Assembly: GCA_027604685.1 (NCBI GenBank)
Contig: JADHYX010000202.1
Coordinates: 1 to 38,637 of the forward strand
Reading direction: 5' to 3'
Length of the DNA: 38,637 bases
Source of the DNA: Lobulomyces angularis
Taxonomy: Eukaryota; Chytridiomycota; Chytridiomycetes; Lobulomycetales; Lobulomycetaceae
Positions 1 through 13,269 of the stretch are shown here, piece after piece (position 1 is the stretch's first letter; every line of letters begins with the position of its first letter). Position numbers and translations under genes: made by a program. The notes beneath the pieces were generated by a model, which did no database searches, was not told the origin of the DNA, and worked only from the letters and a program-made list of their open reading frames with translations.

Positions 1-2137
1 GGTTGATCAGCAACGTAGTTGAAGCAAACATCTTTAAAAACAATTTTTCCTCCCCTTGCTTCAAAAATTTTTGCATCTGGTGCGTCAACGATCTTCACTT
101 TTTCTTCAAATAGACTAAAATGATAAAAATAAATAATTTTTTAAAAAAGTTTAAGTTCTTACTCGAACATTTTTTCCATATCAATAAAATTTTGTTGAAT
201 CATTCTGTCAGTGAATAATTTTTAGATTAAATACTCTAAAATTAAATAATACCTATAAAAAGTACCAAACCAATTTAGCGGTTGATATAGTTGCGCAGAA
301 TACGTCATGAACAGAATAAAATCACTAAGTGTAGATTGACCATTCGAAATTCTAAAAACACAAAGCAAACTACCACATAACAAACCAACAGTAATAACTA
401 AATTCTGAGAAAGATTAAGAACATTAAGGGATGCTAAAGATTTGAAATCTGCGGCTTGATATTTAACAATCGCATTTTCATATTCTTGGACTTCAAATTC
501 TGCATTGTTGAAATATTTCACAGTTTCAAAGTTCAATAACGAATCAACAGCTCTAAAATAATAAATCGAAAAATTTAATAAATTGAGGTACCGGGCGTTA
601 TAAGCATTATCAAGCTCAACCATTTCTCTTCGGAATTTTGTTCTCCACTCGGTAATCCAAACAGTTAAAAAGATATAAGTAAAAATTGACATGAAAATAA
701 TGATTCCAAATATCCAATCGAACATTACAACAAAAACGACAATTGCTGCAAAAATGTCAAAAAAAATTGGTAAGATATTAAACAATATGTAGCTTAATAG
801 TGAGCCAACACTAGAAGTTCCTATTAATTTAATTTTATTTGTAACATTTATAAGTCAAATTAAAAAATACTGTACCTCTATCCATCACTCTAAGAACCTC
901 TCCTGTTTTTCTTCTTAAATGAAACTCTAAGCCCAAGTCATGTAAATGTGCTAACATTTTTACTGAAATCTTTCTGGAAGTATATTGAGACACTGGAATC
1001 CAAAACCAGGACCTAAGGGCTCCAAGTAATCCATTCGAACCTATAATTTACACTATTTAAAAAAGGAAAAAAACAAGAATGCTTGCCTTGAAAAAATCGA
1101 AAACTAACATAATAAAGGACAGGTAACCACGCAAAGGTTTTTGGATCATAAGCTAATTGATCCACTATATATTTATAAGCCAGTGGAACCACTATGTTAA
1201 CAATTCTAAAGCAAACGTTAAAAGCCTTTTAACAATCCTTACCGTTCTCCCAACAATAGCATAAAGCATAATAAAACTACCAATTTCAAAGAATTTTTTT
1301 TTGGCCAAAGAAAAGGAGCCAACTTCAAAATCTTGAAAAATGAGAATAAATTTTAGATTGCAATATATTCAGTTAATTGAATATATCAAATTTACTTTTT
1401 CACGACTGTTATTCCAAGTAGATATATTTCTACTATTTTCTGAAGTATCAGCAACTTTAAGTAAACCTCTGTTATGTAGTATATATACCACAACGAACCA
1501 TAAGAAGAGCATTCGAACAAATAGATTAATTAAGGCAACAGTTCTAAGCACATTAAAATTTGCAGCTCCTGCGATTTAACATCGTTTTAGGGAATGTTAA
1601 AATTGTAATTTTGCACAAAAATAATAATGTTACCATCCCAGTATTGGCTGAAAAAAGAAAAGGTGTCAAAGAAGGTAGAGCAAAAGAAGAAAACAGGAAT
1701 GTATATTGTGTAATGTGAAATTGTGCCATTTCTAATTGCAGATCGGACAAAAGCTAAAAATATATGTATTTAATATTTTGAAACTCTAAGCAAAAAAAAG
1801 CTTGATTCTTTGTTGTACCTATTACCGTCGAAATCAAAACCCATGAAAAAAAAATTAAAAGACTGCTTAAAATTTGTTGCAAATTAGAATCTTTTAAAAG
1901 AAACAAACTCAAAAAGGTTAATACTATATCAATATATGTAGAAAACAAGTTTGCTAATGAAAATAATAGTAGTAACTTTGAAACTGGTTGTATAGCGTAT
2001 TGCCTATTTGAAACTAGTAAAGGGGTTTCTTCGTTTAGGTTGCTTGCTTGCTGAATACGTGGCCATCTCAGAAAGAAATTAGCAGCAGTTATTAATGCTA
2101 TAACGAAGTAGAAGATGGAAATCCAAAGCATCACCAA
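1..2137 (-). CDS. HMT1: HMT1/ABCB6-type half ABC transporter, 3' part outside window
   Basis: Membrane half-transporter of the ABCB6/HMT1 family, whose members export heavy-metal chelates or porphyrins across vacuolar or mitochondrial membranes. The N-terminus at 2137 starts a hydrophobic TMD0-like region. The core transmembrane domain follows, with family-typical strings: PFLWPKK near 1310, RKTGEVLRVMDRGT near 900, TEWRTKFRRE near 640, RAVDSLLNFETVKY near 540 and QLYQPLNWFGT near 290. The protein then reads FEEKVKIVDAP and GKIVFKDVCF at the left edge, which is the start of the nucleotide-binding domain; Walker A and the signature motif lie outside the window. Several short GT-AG introns are clear (1754-1825, about 835-880, about 551-595, about 120-165). 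One of them, between NAR and AVDS, is free of stops and in phase. Exon joins around 1550-1640 in TMD0 are uncertain. The start lies 75 bp from the divergent gene at 2213. Family assignment is firm; ABCB6 versus HMT1 function is not separable from sequence alone. Confidence 0.9.
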
Positions 2138-2212
2138 CTAATATTTAATCTTAATTTTTTTTTTGTATATTTTTTTTTATGAAAAATATTTAAAAGAAAA
2201 TTTAAAATACAA

Positions 2213-2692
2213 ATGTATATATTACAAAATTTTCGGTTCAAAACCAAGAACTTTAACTCAATATCATTAGCTTCTTATTTTTCTACAAACGATACTTCAG
2301 TTAAAAAGGAGGATGCACACACCAAGTTTTTAAAAAGCGTAGCTTCTCTTACACCAAGGCAAAGACTGTATTTTGCAATCGGTAAATTAAATATTTAGTA
2401 AATAAAATGTAACTGTACTATAGGTTATTTTGTATTTGCTTGCTTCGGGGTTTATGGAACATACAAACTTGAGGAGTTATACCCAAAGCCAGTTAGAGAA
2501 GAACAATCCCCAATAGATCTTTTGTTTAAAGGTAATATTTCATTCAGCTTTTTCTTTTTACCAAATTTTAATTTCCAATATTTTTTCAAATAAAATTTAA
2601 AATTTAATTTTTTCCATGTTTTATCTCAAGATGAACAGCAAGAACTAAGAAAGGCTGTAGATGACGTAAAAAATAGAAATATGAAATTATAA
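2213..2692 (+). CDS. Small probable mitochondrial single-span membrane protein, unidentified
   Basis: Three exons (2213-2381, 2424-2531, 2631-2692) joined by GT-AG introns of 42 and 99 nt give 112 residues ending NRNMKL. The first 30 residues are rich in Arg, Lys, Ser, Phe and Asn with almost no acidic residues (ILQNFRFKTKNF...SLASYFST), as expected of a mitochondrial targeting sequence. One hydrophobic stretch follows, reading LYFAIG then YFVFACFGVYGTY across the first splice, and then a charged tail (YPKPVREEQSPIDLLFK, EQQELRKAVDDVKNR). This layout resembles small inner-membrane assembly factors or respiratory-chain accessory subunits, but I do not recognise the family. It is transcribed divergently from the ABC transporter. 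The open frame, both splice joins in phase and the sensible topology make a real gene likely; its function is unknown. Confidence 0.7.
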
Positions 2693-2832
2693 AACAAGAA
2701 TATTTGATAAACAGCAAATTAGATCGGCAACTAGTGGGAAATTGATAGCATTTTACCATGTTTTAAATACCATCATTTTATATAAATAAATAAAAAAATA
2801 AATAGAAAAAAAATTTTTTTATTAAATAAAAA

Positions 2833-5800
2833 TTAAATATGTCCTTTCTTTGGATATATTTCACATTCCACTAAATAATCAAAAAGAGATTTGTCCCATT
2901 CTTTCCGATTAGGTAACCTCTCAAAGTACTCATATAGTACTCTTCTCTGGTCTTCAGGAATCTGAAAATAAAAAAAATAAATTTTAAAAAATTGATATTC
3001 ATAACATACACATCCACTTTTCATAGCAATCTTCGAAATCTTATTAAATAAGCCCTGTAGATCTTCATTTTTTTTGGCATCATCCAACATTTGATCTGTT
3101 AATCTTTTCAAATATTCGGAAAATCTATCATGGTAAAGTGGTAGTGCCCACTCCTCTTCAAGATAACTATAAAAACAGAATTTTTCAAAATATTTCTGAG
3201 TTATTTTTAATTACGTTATAAAATCTGCAATCCCAGCCCCGACCTCATCAAATCTAGCAACCAGTCTGTTTAATATTTTGTCATTAAGTCCATACAAACA
3301 ACTGATGTTGTCAGTGGGAAGAGGTCTTTCTCCTAAATACGTTAATGACTGAATATATCCATAGGGATCGACGTTGATTCTAAAATAATCTGGTTTAACT
3401 GGATTTGATATTACGCAGTCTCTACCCTAATTTAATGATAAATTAGTTTTGTTTTGTAAACTTATATATACATAATTTGGCTGTTGAATTCTCATGCTCA
3501 ACACTTGCGAAAATAATCTTGGTCTGTCAAAATGAAAGTAATTCAAGTTTCCAGGGAGTTTAGCACCAATTTGTTTAGCGTTAGTAAATTCCAACAAATT
3601 ATCATCTTCTTCCAAGGTGTGAGAGTACAATGCAGAATTAAAAAGTGGTAGTAATATTTCTGCCATCTTGGTAAAATTTGTGAAAAAAATGTAAATGAAT
3701 TTGTTACAGAAAAAAAAATATTTTATACTTTTTTTCCTATCTCTCTTGAATTGTACTGAGAGTGCGACCATGGTGTTTTGTAACTGCTAGAATATTTACA
3801 AACACTTCCTGCTGCAAAACTAAAAATTAAGTAAAAATTTAGAGTTAAACAAAATTATAATTTCTATTACATATAGGGATCTTGTGTTCTAAAATACTTG
3901 TCAATAACTAATAATCCATCGAATACTAAGCAACTATCATTAATGGCTTTAAAAGTTTCAGTATCAACTGATTTTTCGTCTGCATATAACAGTAAGTCGG
4001 TATTGGGAATGCTTATAAGAGATTTATCCTCTTGAGACTAAAAAGTTAAATAAAATTTTGCCCAAACTAAAGAAATTTACCTTAATTGTGATCGAAGTTA
4101 ACGTGTTATGCTGAGTTTCCCACTTAGATAATTTGTAATCTTTATAAATCTTCACTCCAAATTTCTTTGTATTTTCATTAACCATGACTTCCAAAGTTTG
4201 GTTATTAAATACTCCTAGGTCCTGAATTTGGGATTTTGGTACAACTAATATTATATTGTTCCCTGGAATTCTTTTTTTAAGCAACACTGGTAAAAAAGTA
4301 TTGATTTTTAATATTTTTTTATAAATTATGACATTTTATTTTTTACTATTAACTGCTGCATAAGCGTTGATTGTTTTTCCATAACTAAAAAAATATATAT
4401 AATAATTCATTTTTCTTCTTTTTTTTTTTCAACATACACAACGCAAGTTGGAACTATGTTTTCATCGACTTTTTGCTCTTGAAACTCATCAACATCTTCG
4501 CGAGTGACTTTTGTATTATAAAATTTTTCAACAGCTCTTGAAATTTTTTCGGAGTTTAATCTATTTAAGGTATATACGCCTTCTACACTTTCAAGTTTCG
4601 GTGTCAAAGATCTTATATCAAAATTTACAGTCGGAGTCAAAATCAAGTAATCGTAACTAAATAAAAACAGCCGTAAAAAAATAAAATGTTTTCAGATATT
4701 ACGATAATCTAAGTTCATTTAATAATAAAATAGTTTTATGAACTCTATCAATGGCATTAACTCCCGTTTTAATTACGTTTACATAATAGTCCAAACCAAT
4801 CTGCTTCAACCTAACATCATTAATAAAAAAAAAAACAATTTTTTTACTCCGTTGAGGAAAAACAATGAGTTTCTACTAATGATTCTTCAATAGGAATTCC
4901 TTCAGGGGAAATTAAGGTTAAATTGGAAAATCTTAAATGAGGTGTCTAAAAAAAAAAGGGTTCATAATGACTATTTAAACTATCTTTGCACTTACATAAA
5001 CTAAATTCTCTAAAAAGGATAATCCCGCATCTGATCCTCCTACAACAACAATTTTGGCGTTAACAGTTAGCTAACAAAAAAATTAATAAAGTTTGACCAA
5101 GTGAAATGCTACCCTAGGTTCATATATTAAGGTGTTAGTAATAATATTTAAGCAAAATTCAAAAGGAGGTTTGACCTTAGTGCCGTCTTTCATATTGTTT
5201 GGAAATTGGATTCTAAAAAATAAAAAGTTCAAAATAAAAAATATTCAAACACAAAAATTATAATATACTGCCGCCTTCTTTTCACTGGGATCATTTCACT
5301 TTTAACTATTTTTCCAGTTGCATAATCTTGTTTAGCAAATTCGGTTACTGGATAGACAATCAAGGTAATTCCCGAAATTCTCATTACCTCTTCAAAAAAC
5401 CATCTCGATTGAACTTCAAATAAAGGATTAATGATAAAGTGTACCATTTCAACCGGTTTTGAAGATAGGTCATGTTGTTCAACTTTAATGTAATGTTCAA
5501 TATCAAATTGATTAATATAACTGGTCTCATCTTCCAGCGTTTTCAAAATTACAAATCCTACCACTTGTTCCTGATGCGTTGCAATAAAGGATCTATATTC
5601 TTTAATTATAGTGTAAAATATATTTTTTAACTTCTAGTAAATTACCGATTTCCTTTTCATCATCATGATTTTTTTGACTTCTGTGTACCGGCATGGCAGC
5701 TTTAAAGTTATTAAGTATTTGCTGTTCTATAGGCATGCCAGAAACCAAATTTTTTATGGATTTCAAGTCACAGTTGTCTGCCATTCGAACTACAATGCTT

Positions 5801-7700
5801 TCACTTAGAGTGAATCTGTTAATGACATACAAACAATGATTTTCTGTTTTTCCTAATTTACTTTGGACAAGTGATAACCTGCCTAACTCGCTAGCTATTG
5901 TTGGCATTGTTAAAACGCAGTAGTCTCTATCCGAGAAATGGTTAAAAGCAGATTTGATAACTTCAAGTATCAAATCATGATATGGCTCTTCTAAATAAAA
6001 CAGTCTAATGCAAAATGCATTTGGCTCCGTCTTTTCCAAAGGAGTTTGTGGAGTGGACTTTTCTGAAGCTGAACCTTCAGATTGATCACCTAACGTTGCA
6101 ATATTTTCATTTGTAATTTCAGGGTAATTTTCCTCATTTTCTGAAGGATTTCTTTCTAAAAGATCATTTTGCACATCGCTTTTTGCGACAGTTTCCAAAT
6201 TTTCTCTAGAATTTTTTTGAACGGAAAGTTCAACTTTATTAATATTAAAATCTTTAAAGGATATGGGGTTCCCTATTGCATCGTCAGCACATTTTATTGA
6301 CTTTGAAGAATTCGGCCTTGTTTCAATTATTTCAGATTCTACACGGCTTGGTGGTGGCGGATCTAGCAAAGTTTAAATAATAAAAAAAAAAATTTACCTT
6401 TGTAAAAGTTATCATATGTAGTTACATCAAATGTCGATGTCAAATTTTTTAAATTAAATTCTGAAGTTAAATTCATAAATCCCAGTACTTGGTTATCCGA
6501 CTTCAAAAAAATATTTTTAAGTTTTACTTTTCGATTCTTTACCTCCGCTACCAGAGTTTTCGCATTCGGATCAATAGATTCCAGCAAATTAGCCAAGAAA
6601 GCATCATTGTTTTCTTTATTCAGCAGCTTTCAAATCAATTTCAAATTAAATAAAATGTTTTAGAAAATTTTTTATTATACATGCTGTTTCTTTAGCATAG
6701 GAACTAAATCGTCCATGTCTTCTACCCTAGCCTTTCTTACTCTAAATGGAGGCAAAATATCGTACCGGAAGCAACTGTAGAAATTATAGCCATTTGCCTC
6801 ACCAATTTTTAAGTTTAATTTAAAAAATCTTTCGTCTTTTATAATCTTTCCATCTTTATTTTTCTTTATTTTACTTCTAATTTTTCCGTTGTGAAGACCT
6901 AAATTAATCCTTCGATGCCTTTTATTAAAATTATTCTTTTTTTTCATTTCTTCAGTTCCTTGAATTGTCCCTCCTTCAGCTAAGGCTAAACTATTTTGTT
7001 GCTGTAAGGATGCAGATTCTAGTGAAGTCAAATGCACATGTTTCGGAGTTGAAAGTGGAGAAAATAGGTGCGTATTTTCATTCAAAAAAAATCCAATTTG
7101 CTTTACTGCTGGTAAACAAATGAGCAAATTACGGATTGCTGTCTCTAAAAATTCAGGTCCTTCAACAAAAGTACTAACAAAAAATCTTAAAAATTTTGTA
7201 TTGTACAGCTAGTGTGTAAATTTATCATGTAAGTATAATATAATTATTTTCAAATTATTTTACAAATATGTCTTTGGTTTCATATTGACTTGTTATCCAA
7301 TGTGCCCAATTTAATTGAGACAAGGTCGTGATATCTATTGAATTTGATTTCTCTTGTGCTTCTGTTTCTACTTCACTCCCATCTACCCATCCTGGTGGGC
7401 AAGACGTAAACGCTGCAAATCCAATAATTTTTTCTTCTCTTACGCCTACTACGCTAAATGCAGTTGTATCTCTATAGAAAAATAATAATTAAAAATGAAT
7501 TTTTTAAATGTTATTTTATCACACATCAAGTACTCAATGCTTCTATAGTTTCCAAAACGTTGTTTTAAAATTTTTTCAGTATCTTCATATGTCTGAGTCT
7601 GTGTATGTTGCTCAATAGAACCTTTTTTTACAAAACACTCAGCTGATAATTGTTTGATTGCATTGACATCAACTAATTCTGCTCTTCGAATTGAAATCAT
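2833..7700 (-). CDS. CFAP61: CFAP61, radial-spoke-associated axonemal protein
   Basis: Cilia- and flagella-associated protein 61 is a component of the calmodulin- and spoke-associated complex at the base of radial spokes in motile cilia. A chain of minus-strand exons runs from MISIRRAELVDVNAIKQL at 7700 (GNAT-like N-terminal domain) through VRKARVEDMDDLVPML near 6720, a Ser/Glu-rich linker near 6300-6050, FYLEEPYHDLILEV near 5990 and VVGFVILKTLEDE near 5540. It then reads a dinucleotide-binding-like segment IVVVGGSDAGLSFLENLVY near 5040 and VFDGLLVIDKYFRTQDPYVF near 3900. The C-terminal part shows GAKLPGNLNYFHFDRP near 3560, and the protein stops after YPKKGHI. The order GNAT-like domain then oxidoreductase-like domain is the CFAP61 plan, and the total length of well over 1,000 residues fits. 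Introns are many and short, so individual joins are not all verified. Its presence implies the organism makes a motile flagellum. It starts about 490 bp from the divergent AMSH gene. Confidence 0.9.
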
Positions 7701-8189
7701 GTTTCCTTTTTCAAATTGCGGAGTTTAAATCCAGCAAAATTTGTAGAAACTGTCAAAAAATATGCAATAAATTATAAAAATTAAATCAAATTGAGTCTTT
7801 TTTATGATGAAAATTCAGAACTATTTCTAGTATATTTGAATTCAACAATTTTTTTATAAATACATTCATTCACTGTATGTGAGTCATCAATGGAAATTGG
7901 AGCCCATCAATTAATTGATTAAAACTTCATAAAGTTTAATACTCTCATGACCTATGGAGCCTTTTTGCTTTGAGTGTATCAACTACATACAGCTGGTATA
8001 AGTAACACTTTGATTCAGTAAATGAAATTCTTGAAAACGACGCTGCTGTAATAATACATATAATGGATAAGTTTGGCGTTGATTAAAGAAACACTTTATA
8101 TAATACTTTAGACTACTTCAGTTTGAACGAAGAGGATTTTATCCTTTCAAGATTCACAAAACCCTGCTTTGTATCACAGCCAATTTTTG
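7701..8189. other. Intergenic region between divergent CFAP61 and AMSH genes
   Basis: About 490 bases separate the two divergent starts and should hold both promoters. I see no convincing open frame and no recognisable motif. The frame of the AMSH gene is open back to a TGA at 8124-8126 but has no upstream Met. A short upstream exon for AMSH cannot be excluded. Confidence 0.5.
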
Positions 8190-9523
8190 ATGATTGATAT
8201 CGAAAAGCCAATAGAACATTACTTTCGTTTAGCAAATATTTTTTATGGTCAAGCAAATATCTATGAATCAGAAGGAGATTTGGTAGTTTATTTTTTTTTT
8301 TGTATTTATATTTAAAATTTGGTAGCAAAAAGCATACATTTATTACCTACGACTTTGTACATTGGGAGTTGAAGATATAAAAAAGCACCCAAGTTATAAT
8401 AATGAAAAATATTTTAGTGATGTAAATAAAATCGAAAATATTTGCTTAAACAGGTAAATATTCTACTATAAGGAAAACAAATTTTAATCTATATATTTGG
8501 AGTAAATTATGTAATTAATTTTTTTTTTGTTTTGATTTAGCCTAGATGCAATGGAAAGAATAGATCCCATTTTAAAACAAAAAGAAAAGGAAGGTACCTT
8601 TATTAATCAGAACAGTTTATTAAACTGGGTGGCTGAGCAACAGATGCTTAACTTTAACACGGAGAAGGCCCAGCGAGAAACAAAAGCTGATGGAAAAAAT
8701 TTGAGCATACAAACAGATGAAGTTGCTAAAAATATAAAAAAACTAGCTTTTTCAAATTATAATATTATTGATAACCCAGAGTCAAGTAGCTTTCGGCAAT
8801 TATATTTGCCTAGCAATATTTTTAATATTTTTCATAAGGTAAAGAAAAGCATTTTAATTGATTTACATATTTTAAAAGCTTGCTCATGAAAATACTATAA
8901 GAAATTTGGAAACTTGCGGAATTTTATCTGGTACTCTTGCAAATAATAAACTGACTGTAACGCATTTGGTAATTCCAAAACAAACTTCAACAAGTGATAG
9001 TTGCACCACAACTAATGAAACAGAGTTGTTTTTTTATCAAACAAAAAAAAATTTGCTGACTTTAGGATGGGTATTACTTTCCAAAAGCATTAAATAATTA
9101 CTTGTTATGACAGATTCACACTCATCCTACTCAGTCGTGCTTTATGAGTTCCGTAGACTTACATACCCACTGTTCCTATCAGCTGATGTTGCCGGAAGCT
9201 ATCGCAATTGTTTTAGCCCCTCGCGTATAATTTTTTCTTCAAGAATCATTCATAAATGCAAAAACAATTAGCACACAGTTAATAAGGGAGCTTTCCAGAT
9301 AACGAATTCTGGATTACAGGTAATATCAAATTGTCGTAATCCGAATATGTTTCATCCCCATGAAAATGAAGATTCACTTTATAAAGATCTGATGACACAA
9401 AAAGTTCTACAAAGTAAAAATTAAATTAATATATTTACATTATTAAAATATGTTGTAGGTCATGTTACAGTTATAGACAAAGCTCTTCATGTTGTGGATA
9501 TGCGAAAAAATGAACCAGTGTGA
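8190..9523 (+). CDS. AMSH/STAMBP-type JAMM deubiquitinase
   Basis: Zinc metalloprotease of the AMSH family, which cleaves Lys63-linked ubiquitin chains on endosomes in the ESCRT pathway. Seven exons join in phase: 8190-8282, 8326-8453, 8541-8838, 8879-9070, 9114-9224, 9287-9413, 9459-9523, giving 337 residues. The N-terminal part ([19 protein letters not shown], then [12 protein letters not shown]) fits the USP8-dimerisation/MIT-like helical domain. The catalytic domain begins near residue 174 with Glu184 in LETCGILSG. The JAMM zinc motif is [15 protein letters not shown], with His239, His241 and Asp252. [29 protein letters not shown] and a terminal VVDMR match the AMSH C-terminus. All key residues are present, so it should be active. 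The start at 8190 is the first in-frame Met and places the helical domain at residue 1, slightly short against animal AMSH. Confidence 0.93.
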
Positions 9524-9957
9524 TTTTTTTCCAGTTTTCATGGTTCTTTATTCATTCAAACTACATAACTATATAGAAAATTAAAGGAAGAATTATCTAT
9601 AGACACAGCATCATCAAATTTTCGCCATTAAAAACGTAGTGAATAATCAAACTATTACTTTTTCTTTTTTCTACTAATAATGCACAAAGTGAAAAACTTG
9701 TTGACCTGCATTTATAATTGGTGTAAAATATAATTGAAAGTACTTATGATTTCATGCATAAGATTAAGAAGGGAAAAAAATTTTAGATGCGAGAAAAAGA
9801 ATAAAAAATCGTATATATTATTGAAAATTACAGATAGAAATGTATTTTTTTTTTAACAAATTCTTAATAAAAAAATACTTTGATGATAAAGGTTCTCCAG
9901 TAATAAGGAAGATAAAAAATAAAAAAACAACCAGTCCTTACACGAAACTTCATATTT
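9524..9957. other. Convergent intergenic region, AMSH to V-ATPase B
   Basis: About 430 A/T-rich bases lie between two converging genes, presumably holding both 3' untranslated regions and polyadenylation signals. I find no long open frame with coding character, no repeat and no RNA gene. Confidence 0.5.
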
Positions 9958-11979
<2,022 letters not shown>

Positions 11980-12199
11980 TGCGTTTTATTTTGCAGATAA
12001 TTAAACTATTTGCTTTAGTTAAGGCTACAATGAGATTTTAGTTCTGATCTACAAATTGATATTTGTGGTGTGACACAATTTTATTTTTACCAATGTTATT
12101 TCTATGATTAAAAGTGAAAATAAAGATATGTAAATCAAAAAAATGAATAAGCATGAATTAAAAAATTAAATTAAATGTATACTAGAAAAAATAAAAAGC

Positions 12200-13110
12200 T
12201 TATTGTACATTAAGATTTGAAAAAAATTCTTCTCTCTCAGCAAGTAATTCTGTAACCAGACTTTTAATAAACGTAGATTGAAATTTGCCCCTAGTTGAAT
12301 TAAAAAAACATTCCATCTTTTTCTTTTGCCTTTTCTCATATTCAAAACACTGAAGTATCATTTCAAATTTATCTATATCTTTCACAAACAGTGCTTCTTT
12401 AGTTAAGGCCTTCTCATATTCGTACCTAAAAAATATTTAAATTTGCTTCAATTTTTTTTTAAAAAAAATAAAAACCATATTTCCTTAATTTCAACGGCTA
12501 TAGGATTTACTGCTCCTTCCAGCGTTTCAAAAAGTTGATCCATCGCAATCGATTCCAGTCTATGTTTTTCTTCTTTTGGAATATTTTGTGATGGGGAAAT
12601 ATCACCTGACAACTATTAAGTGAAAATGCATTGACTTATAATTTTTACCTGCAATTGACTCTATAATATCATGAATAAGGGCCACTGAAAAAAAAATTTA
12701 AATATATAAACAATGAAATTTTTAAATACTTTTAATGCACCTGTTAAAATCAAAAAAAAAAAATCAAAAAAAAAAGAACCAAAAAAAAAACAAAATTAGT
12801 TCTAAATATAAGTAGATTTAATACTAAATACCGATTTTTATTCAATTCAAAAGAATCTGGAATAAGCATAGCTATAATAGACTAAAAATATTAATTTACT
12901 TTTTTCTTAATTGTAATTATACAACCATTCGATACCTAAAAAAAAAAAATCATTTATTAATACAAAGGGTAATTCAAAGGCAGCATACATATGATCACTG
13001 ATGGATTCAGGTTTATTAACGTTATTTTCCAACCAACCAGTTCTCTTTGTAGTTTTTAAATTTTCAATAGTATGCAAAAATTTGATTATTGAGCTAGGTT
13101 TCGTGCTCAT
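12200..13110 (-). CDS. HD-domain 5'-deoxynucleotidase, HDDC2/YGK1 type
   Basis: Metal-dependent phosphohydrolase of the HDDC2/YBR242W (YGK1) family; studied members remove phosphate from deoxynucleoside monophosphates. Proposed exons on the minus strand: 13110-12989, 12935-12923, 12881-12832, 12740-12730, 12684-12649, 12605-12476, 12425-12200, in phase throughout, 195 residues. The N-terminus reads MSTKPSSIIKFLHTIENLK and then the family string TGWLENNV..PESISDHMY (metal-binding His40). His70-Asp71 lie in ALIHDIIESIAGDISPSQN. KEALFVKDIDKFEM, with the distal Asp, closes the metal site, and EIKEIWYEYE is also typical. Two of the exons are microexons of 13 (or 10) and 11 nt, and without them the conserved SDHMYRM and RCIKMALIHD segments cannot be assembled. 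Length fits the roughly 200-residue family. The gene is divergent from IMP2, with only 159 bp between starts. Confidence 0.9.
12730..12740 (-). other. Microexon 2 of the HD hydrolase (11 nt)
   Basis: GTGCATTAAAA lies between an acceptor ending TTTTAACAG and a donor GTATTT. It encodes part of RCIKM: the preceding exon supplies CG and the next exon supplies TG. It restores the conserved RC.KMALIHD string in phase, and no alternative join of the neighbouring exons does so. Confidence 0.78.
12923..12935 (-). other. Microexon 1 of the HD hydrolase (13 nt, or 10 nt)
   Basis: The segment GTATCGAATGGTT lies between an acceptor ending TTTTTTTAG and a donor GTATAA. It completes HMY and adds R-M-V before SIIAMLIPD. 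If the donor is GTTGTA instead, the exon shrinks to 10 nt (12926-12935) and the product reads RMSIIAM, which matches HDDC2 spacing slightly better. Both choices keep phase. Confidence 0.75.
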
Positions 13111-13269
13111 TATTGCGACTTATACTAACTAGAATTTTTATATTTTGGTTTAAGTATTTGAAGTTTGATAATGGTGTGGACAACTTGTGGTTACTCAAAA
13201 CAATTGAAAAAAGTGTGTTGTACATTACATTAATTCATTCACTATCATAAACTTGGGTACATAAAAGCT
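13111..13269. promoter_or_regulatory. Short divergent promoter region, HD hydrolase / IMP2
   Basis: Only 159 bp separate the two divergent start codons, so any promoter elements must be compact or shared. No TATA box or factor site stands out enough to call. Confidence 0.45.
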
